Shown: one piece after another, positions 63,139 through 64,000 of the stretch
How the letters are laid out: each line of letters starts with the position of its first letter
How positions within the stretch are numbered: position 1 is the first letter of the stretch
From: Actinomyces wuliandei
Lineage (GTDB): Bacteria; Actinomycetota; Actinomycetes; Actinomycetales; Actinomycetaceae
Assembly: GCF_004010955.1 (NCBI RefSeq)
Contig: NZ_CP025227.1
Location: 1,116,001 to 1,180,000 of the forward strand
Reading direction: 5' to 3'
DNA: 64,000 nucleotides
Position numbers and translations under genes: made by a program
The notes under the pieces: generated by a model
What the model saw: only the letters and a program-made list of their open reading frames with translations
Told to the model about the DNA's origin: nothing
Databases searched by the model: none

Positions 63139-64000
63139 TCAGCCGATGTCGGCGCCACGGCTGCCACGGCCGTCTCGGTGGCGGTGGGAGGAGGCTGGGA
63201 GGGGCAGCAGCACGCGCAGCACGAAAGTGCCCTCCTGCGTCACGCTCGCTGTCACCTCGCCGCCGTAGGCGGCTGCGGCGTGGCGGATGGACGTGACCCC
63301 GAAGCCGTGGGCCGCCGGGTCCTCCTTGGAGGTGACCAGCTCCGAGCCGTCGGCTGAGAAGACCGGAGGGGTGGCGAAGGTGTTCTCCACCTCCAGCAGG
63401 ATCAGACCCTGGTGGGTGCGCAGGTCGACGCGCACCAGGCGCCGGTCGGCCTCGTCCACCTGGGCGCAGGCCTCCACGGCGTTGTCCAGCGCGTTGCCCA
63501 CCATGGTGGCCAGGTCCACGGCGGAGACGAACCCCACTGCGGCCCCGTCAGCCATGACTGTCAGGGTGACGCCGTGCTCCACGCAGGCCTGGCCCTTGTC
63601 GGTGAGGATGACGTCAAGCACCGGGTTGCCGGTGCAGTACTGGGCACCGTAGGGGCGCACCGAGTCCTCCAGCTCGTCAAGCTGGTCGCGCCGCAGCCCG
63701 GGGTCGGTCTCGGCCCGGATGGCGGTGACGAGGTTGCGCAGGTCGTGGTAGCGGCGGTTGACGACGTCGGTCACGCGCTTGGAGGCCAGGTACTGGTCGT
63801 GCTGGCTGCGCAGCAGGGCGCGTACGGTTGCCACCTCGCGGGCCGCCTGCTCCTCGCGGTCCTGCTCCAGCTGGGCGTAGAGGACGACGAAGCCGCACAG
63901 GTCCACCAAGGTGCGGACGTAGAAGATCTCGGCCCCCAGACGGGCGGAGAAGGGACTGGCTGTCGTCATGAAGCTGAGGTTGCTCATGGCGAAGGTGATG
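63139..64000 (-). CDS. GHKL-type sensor histidine kinase (5' end outside the window)
   Basis: The C-terminal ~285 residues are visible. A possible last helix (FYVRTLVDLCGFVVLYAQL) leads to a coiled coil and a Spo0B/AgrC-like dimerisation motif (VVNRRYHDLRNLVTAI, with the phospho-acceptor His), then an ATPase domain with MVGNALDNAVEAC (N box) and HGFGVTSIRHAAAAYGGEV (G box). The frame stays open past the ATG at 63987 to the window edge, so upstream membrane segments are missing. Such kinases usually pair with LytTR regulators in peptide sensing. Confidence 0.88.
   Translation of the reverse strand, partial: ITFAMSNLSFMTTASPFSARLGAEIFYVRTLVDLCGFVVLYAQLEQDREEQAAREVATVRALLRSQHDQYLASKRVTDVVNRRYHDLRNLVTAIRAETDPGLRRDQLDELEDSVRPYGAQYCTGNPVLDVILTDKGQACVEHGVTLTVMADGAAVGFVSAVDLATMVGNALDNAVEACAQVDEADRRLVRVDLRTHQGLILLEVENTFATPPVFSADGSELVTSKEDPAAHGFGVTSIRHAAAAYGGEVTASVTQEGTFVLRVLLPLPASSHRHRDGRGSRGADIG

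Overview
The window is high-GC DNA typical of an actinobacterium: many GTG starts, ATGA stop/start overlaps, a MetP/MetS-type transporter pair, a trp operon without trpF, VKOR and DUF1846 genes. Gene content and order suggest the Actinomyces/Actinomycetaceae group (inference; no 16S or other marker is present).

Layout. 1-4.4 kb: end of a small membrane protein, an ABC ATPase/permease pair, an ABC half-exporter on the other strand and a two-repeat DUF1540 Cys-rich protein. 4.6-14.1 kb: deoD, metP/metS-like transporter, HAD phosphatase, membrane-anchored metallophosphoesterase, VKOR overlapping a DtxR-type regulator, HIT protein and nhaA. 14.5-26.2 kb: housekeeping genes leuS, a HerA-like ATPase, DegV, comEA-comEC-holA, DUF1846 and rpsT. 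26.5-29.8 kb: a decayed endonuclease-like pseudogene, a sugar MFS transporter and a PemK/MazF-like protein. 29.8-37 kb: a minus-strand trp operon trpL-E-G-D-(C-B fusion)-A whose leader peptide has three consecutive Trp codons. 37.1-43.1 kb: an FAD oxidoreductase, a two-component system and an ABC exporter pair.

43.3-54.7 kb is the exceptional part. Two RiPP clusters lie back to back around a DUF2000 gene. Cluster A (minus, 43.3-47.2 kb, host-like GC) encodes an HTTM-like membrane protein, an alpha/beta hydrolase, a W-x-FFAPNP membrane protein, a SAM methyltransferase, a 56-aa two-helix membrane protein, and two Ala/Gly-rich peptides sharing LLDKVNSD leaders and a PVLATPAA junction. Cluster B (plus, 48.7-54.3 kb, clearly AT-richer) encodes a peptide ending TGSTICLGC, very like the linaridin cypemycin, then the same HTTM / hydrolase / FFAPNP trio, an EpiD/CypD-type flavoprotein cysteine decarboxylase and an ABC transporter pair. 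B has the decarboxylase and a C-terminal Cys; A has the methyltransferase and an ATP-type core start but no Cys and no decarboxylase. B is bracketed by an exact 83-bp direct repeat of the DUF2000 3' end, so it looks like an acquired island.

54.7-64 kb: a DedA/VTT protein, a 44-bp near-perfect palindrome, a membrane-anchored GH3 enzyme with reversed domain order, a conventional GH3 beta-glucosidase, a GtrA-like membrane protein, a family 2 glycosyltransferase, and a GHKL histidine kinase cut by the window edge. No tRNA, rRNA, CRISPR array, transposase or integrase was recognised.
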